Below are positions 23,099 through 26,096 of a stretch of 26,096 nt of DNA, one piece after another. The notes under the pieces were generated by a model that searched no databases, was not told the origin of the DNA, and was given only the letters and a program-made list of their open reading frames with translations. The first letter of the stretch is position 1, and every line of letters begins with the position of its first letter. The stretch comes from CAYONP01 sp964405335. Lineage in GTDB: Bacteria; Armatimonadota; UBA10988. The DNA lies in NCBI GenBank assembly GCA_964405335.1, contig CAYONP010000085.1:1-26096 (forward strand), given 5' to 3'. A program made the position numbers and the translations under genes.

Positions 23099-23977
23099 TC
23101 AGTCGCGGACCAAGCGCTTGACCAGCCGGCGCTGGTGTCCGGCGGCGTCGGTGACCAGCAGCTCGTACTCATTGGCGCCGCGGCTGACGGTGACCGTGTG
23201 CTCGAACCGGCCGTTGCGTTCGAGCGGCACTTCGGCGCCGTCGATGATCAGGCTGGCGCCCGGCTCGACGGTGCCCTTGAGGGTTACCCGGCCGTCGCGC
23301 AAGTCGGCGGCCAGGACGCGGTTGAGCCGCAGTCCGGGCTGCAGGATGGTGTGCTCGCCGAGCTCGGCCATCTGGTCGTCGTCGAGCGGTAGCGGCGTGG
23401 TCGAGGTGGCGGTGACGACGGCCGCACCGCCGGCACCGATTAGCTCGGCTCCACCGTCGTGGCGCCGGAGCTCGACCGCGCCGTCGAAGACCTGTAGCTC
23501 GGTTCCGGCGTCGTTCGACTCGAGCGAGAAGATGGTCCCGCGCACGCCGGCGACGGTCGACCCGGTCTCGACCTCGAAGCGCGAGTCGGTCCCCAGCTTG
23601 TGCGCCACGCGGGCCCAGACCCGGCCGAAATCGAGCCGGAGCAGCGAGGTCTGCTTGAGGCTCTCGCTGTTGAACTGGTACTTGCGCACCTGGAGCTGGC
23701 TGTCGGGGCCGACTTCGAGCCGCGTGCCGTCGGCCCAGTGGAGCACCACGCCGCCATCGGGGCCGGTGCGAACGACGTCGCGGACCTTCACCCGGCCGGT
23801 CGTCTCGCCCAGCGGGATGGGCTTGCCGTTGCCGCCGCGGAGCACGACCACCTCGCCGGTGACGTCGGTGGCAAACGCGCTGATGCCGGCGAGCAGCACG
23901 CCCTGCAGCATGACCAACATCACCACCATGGCCAGCAGCAGCGCGGTCAGCGCGCCGTAGATGCCCCGACTACGCAT
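23099..23977 (-). CDS. Membrane-anchored FecR-domain protein with Ig-like C-terminus
   Basis: A 292-residue protein. An N-terminal signal anchor (ALTALLLAMVVMLVMLQGV) is followed by a FecR domain (about 40-165: GEVVVLRG, VRTGPDGGVVLHWADGT, ETGSTVAGVRGTIFSLE, VFDGAVELR) and a C-terminal glucodextranase/Ig-like beta-domain (about 215-290, VEPGASLIIDGAEVPL). ATG 23977 is preferred over GTG 23986 because AGGTGA lies 5 nt upstream of it. It is divergent from the CHASE2 cyclase gene across 77 bp. FecR-domain proteins next to CHASE2 cyclases are a recurring pairing in diverse bacteria, so the two may act in one envelope-sensing pathway (inference). Confidence 0.92.
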   Translation of the reverse strand: MRSRGIYGALTALLLAMVVMLVMLQGVLLAGISAFATDVTGEVVVLRGGNGKPIPLGETTGRVKVRDVVRTGPDGGVVLHWADGTRLEVGPDSQLQVRKYQFNSESLKQTSLLRLDFGRVWARVAHKLGTDSRFEVETGSTVAGVRGTIFSLESNDAGTELQVFDGAVELRRHDGGAELIGAGGAAVVTATSTTPLPLDDDQMAELGEHTILQPGLRLNRVLAADLRDGRVTLKGTVEPGASLIIDGAEVPLERNGRFEHTVTVSRGANEYELLVTDAAGHQRRLVKRLVRD

Positions 23978-24054
23978 GGGACTCACCTCGCAACCTCGCC
24001 TCGGGCGGCCCGTTGTCAGATAATCGGATACCCGACCTCCGGGAGGTGTAAACC

Positions 24055-26016
24055 GTGCCAGAGAGCGGCGCCACGCCGGCGATGAGTCGTTCGAACCGGG
24101 CTGGACGACTGACCCTGCTCTGGGCCGCCGCCGTCTGGGCCCTGCTGTTTGTCGGCGTCGACGCGCCGTGGCTGCGGCGCCTGGAGCTGCAGGCCTTCGA
24201 CATGCTGTTCATCCTCCGCGGGCCGCGACCCGACGACGCCAAGGACATTGTGATCGTCGAGATCGACGACCGCACCTTCCTCGCCGGCGATCTCGAGCAG
24301 TTCCCATTTCCGCGCCGCGAGTATGCCCGCGCCATCGACCACCTCGCCGCCGCCGGCGCCAAGCTGATCGTCTCCGACTTCCTGTTCGTCGACAGCTCGG
24401 GCTCCGAAGCCGATGATCTGGCCCTCGAGCGATCCATCGCCGCCGCCGGCAACGTCTTCCTTGCCGCCACCACGCTCGACCACCAGCCCGGCGCGCCGCC
24501 AGGCTGGCTCGCGCACGCGCTGAGCTACGCGCCCGACGGCGGCCCGCCGCCCGCCCGCGGCGTGCAGCTCCCGCTCGAGCGCTACCGCGCCGCGGCCCGC
24601 GGGATCGGGCTGGTCAACGTGCGGCCCGACCTCGACCACAGCGTCCGCCGAATGCCGCTGGTCCAGGTCTGCGACGGCCGGCTGCTGCCCTCGCTCAGCC
24701 TGGCGGTGGCCATGCACCGGCTCGGCGTCGCCCGCGACCAGGTCGACGTGGTCTGGCGCCAACACCTGCGCTACGGCTCGCAACGGGTGCCGGTCGACGG
24801 TTTCGGCAGCCTGACCCTCGACTTCCTCGGCCCGTGGCCCGCGTCGCCGGTGGCCGCGGTCGCGGCCGCCACGCCGTTCCGCCGGTTCAGCTTTATCGAC
24901 ATCTGGCGCGGAGATCTGGACCGGGCCGACTTCGCCGGCAAGATCGTGCTGATCGGCTGGACGGCCACCGGCGCGATGGACTTCTACCCCACCCCGTTCG
25001 CCGGCCGCACACCGGGCATCGAGCTGCACGCCACCGCGCTCGAGAACCTGCTTACCGGCCACACCGCGCGCACCGCCGCACGGCCGATGAACAACCTGAT
25101 GCTGCTGCTCATGACCATCCTGCCGGCGCTGCTGCTGAGCCGCCTGCGCGCGCTCTGGGCCTGCATCGCCGCCACGGTCTTCGCCGTCGGCTACTTCGAT
25201 CTCGTGTTCCACACCTTCCTCACGCGCGGCGTGCTGCTCGACCTGGTCGCCCCGCTGCTGGCGCTCGCGGTTGTGTTCGTCGGCAGCGCGGCCTTTCGGC
25301 TCGCCCGCGAGGAGCAGACCAGCGGGATCCTGTCGCGGGCGTTCGAGTTCTATGTCTCGCCCGAGGTGCTGCGCAAACTGGCCGACGCCGGCGAGGGCGT
25401 GCTCAGCCTGGAACACGCCGAACGGCGCGAGGTGACCGTCCTGTTCGCCGACATCGTCGGCTTCACCGAGCTGTCGGAACGGATCGATCCCGGCGAGGTG
25501 ATGAAGCTGCTCAACGAGTACCTGACCGACCTGTCCGAGATCCTGCTGCGCTATGACGCCTACATCGACAAGTACCTCGGCGACGGGCTGATGGCGGTGT
25601 TCAACGCCTTCGCGGCTGTCGGCTACCCCGACCACGCGCTGCGCGCGGTCCGCGCCGCGCTCGAGATGCAGGACAAGACCCGCCGCCTGCGCACCGCCGC
25701 CGAGAAACGTGGCGAGGCCGCCTTCGGGCTGGGCATCGGGATTAACACCGGCCCGGTGGTGGCCGGTAACCTGGGCAGCCTGACCCACGCGCAGTACAGC
25801 GTCATCGGCGACACGGTTAACGTCGCCAGCCGGATCGAAGAGCAGTGCCGCACCTTCGACACCGACATCCTGATCGGTCAGCCGACCCACGAGCAGTGCA
25901 GCTACTACCTGGTCACCGGCCGAAGCTGGCCGGTGCAGCTCAAGGGCGTCAGCGAGACGATGAACCTCTACGAGGTGATCGGCCTGCAGCACATCGACGA
26001 GCTGGTGGTCCATTGA
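24055..26016 (+). CDS. CHASE2-domain class III adenylate/guanylate cyclase
   Basis: A 653-residue membrane cyclase. It has an N-terminal helix (about 18-36), an extracytoplasmic CHASE2 sensor domain (about 40-335; FDMLFILRGPRP, VIVEIDDRTF, GKIVLIGWTATG, PGIELHATALENLL) and a cluster of three C-terminal helices (about 343-420). A cytoplasmic class III cyclase domain follows (about 455-630). Metal-binding Asp residues are in FADIVGF (about 464) and YLGDGLMAVF (about 508); substrate residues include Lys in DKYLGDG and GDTVNVASR with the transition-state Asn and Arg. All key positions look intact, and the Lys favours ATP over GTP. GTG start with GGGAGG 8 nt upstream; that ribosome-binding site lies in a 5-bp hairpin (ACCTC-CGG-GAGGT) that could lower translation. 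Confidence 0.94.
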   Translation: MPESGATPAMSRSNRAGRLTLLWAAAVWALLFVGVDAPWLRRLELQAFDMLFILRGPRPDDAKDIVIVEIDDRTFLAGDLEQFPFPRREYARAIDHLAAAGAKLIVSDFLFVDSSGSEADDLALERSIAAAGNVFLAATTLDHQPGAPPGWLAHALSYAPDGGPPPARGVQLPLERYRAAARGIGLVNVRPDLDHSVRRMPLVQVCDGRLLPSLSLAVAMHRLGVARDQVDVVWRQHLRYGSQRVPVDGFGSLTLDFLGPWPASPVAAVAAATPFRRFSFIDIWRGDLDRADFAGKIVLIGWTATGAMDFYPTPFAGRTPGIELHATALENLLTGHTARTAARPMNNLMLLLMTILPALLLSRLRALWACIAATVFAVGYFDLVFHTFLTRGVLLDLVAPLLALAVVFVGSAAFRLAREEQTSGILSRAFEFYVSPEVLRKLADAGEGVLSLEHAERREVTVLFADIVGFTELSERIDPGEVMKLLNEYLTDLSEILLRYDAYIDKYLGDGLMAVFNAFAAVGYPDHALRAVRAALEMQDKTRRLRTAAEKRGEAAFGLGIGINTGPVVAGNLGSLTHAQYSVIGDTVNVASRIEEQCRTFDTDILIGQPTHEQCSYYLVTGRSWPVQLKGVSETMNLYEVIGLQHIDELVVH

Positions 26017-26027
26017 CCGCGCCGACC

Positions 26028-26095
26028 CGGGCGTGTGCACCATCGCGGTTCGGGCGTGTCGACAAGCGCGGTAGGGGCAGGTCTCAGACCTGCCC
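26028..26095. repeat. Short direct repeat followed by a 21-bp palindrome
   Basis: After the cyclase stop, CGGGCGTGT plus a degenerate GCGGT tail occurs twice with a 23-bp period (26028 and 26051). GGTAGG and a perfect inverted repeat (GGGCAGGTCT / AGACCTGCCC, 26075-26095) follow. The GGTAGGG-plus-palindrome layout recalls the minus-strand reading of the 99-bp repeat at the left edge. It is truncated by the window end and has no T-tract on either visible side. Confidence 0.7.
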
Positions 26096-26096
26096 G

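Noticed and set aside
24016..26043. Long antisense open frame (675 codons) opposite the CHASE2 cyclase
   Set aside because: It mirrors the cyclase gene in a very GC-rich region. The translation is low-complexity (rich in Gln, Val, Gly, Arg, His) with no family motifs, and the sense frame carries all cyclase motifs.
26075..26095. Rho-independent terminator after the cyclase gene
   Set aside because: A perfect inverted repeat is present, but there is no loop of normal size and no visible T-tract before the window ends.

Overview
This is a GC-rich (about 70% by eye), gene-dense stretch of a bacterial chromosome. An outer-membrane type of envelope is suggested by an RlpA-like septal-ring protein, a YceI-type lipoprotein and a FecR-domain protein. 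The pseudopilin at 7511-8209, with its FPVFAKAREKAR segment after the prepilin helix and its H-X9-DG motif, together with a large DUF6785-like membrane protein at 19182-21107, points to Armatimonadota or a close uncultivated relative. That assignment is an inference from family flavour, not a proof.

Layout. Bases 1-257 hold a 99-bp tandem repeat with hairpins and G-quadruplex runs. It runs into the 5' end of a secreted metallophosphoesterase/PQQ-propeller protein (158-2590), which overlaps mutY by 4 nt. On the minus strand follow three very short membrane-protein genes (3622-4197), a HepT/MntA toxin-antitoxin pair (4270-4912), an M29 aminopeptidase, a sodium:solute symporter and a DUF1559 pseudopilin. 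The last three read as one transcript (8209 down to 4957) behind a textbook TPP riboswitch (8289-8371), an intrinsic terminator (8234-8270) and a sigma70-like promoter (8389-8417).

An 87-bp palindromic, comparatively AT-rich element (8421-8507) fills the gap between that promoter and a divergent one (8518-8547). The second promoter drives a five-gene phospho-signalling operon (8567-14658): Ser/Thr kinase-FHA, degenerate kinase-PP2C fusion, von Willebrand A protein, zinc-ribbon-FHA protein and a second kinase. The genes overlap or are separated by at most 6 nt, so they probably form one kinase/phosphatase/phosphopeptide-reader circuit.

A tRNA-Arg(UCU) gene on the minus strand abuts the last kinase stop codon. 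Its promoter is back-to-back with that of an alpha/beta hydrolase (14822-15988), and both -35 boxes lie in one 14-bp palindrome. Then come an RlpA-domain protein (minus), a PAS histidine kinase without an adjacent response regulator, the DUF6785-like multi-pass protein (minus), a membrane-anchored alpha/beta hydrolase, a YceI lipoprotein with an unusual three-segment leader, a FecR-domain protein (minus) and a CHASE2-class III adenylate cyclase. The window ends in another short repeat and palindrome region.

The most novel-looking parts are the TPP-riboswitch operon with its unexpected gene content, the cluster of tiny membrane proteins, the palindromic element between divergent promoters, and the pseudokinase-PP2C phospho-signalling operon. 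No phage, IS transposase or CRISPR array was found.
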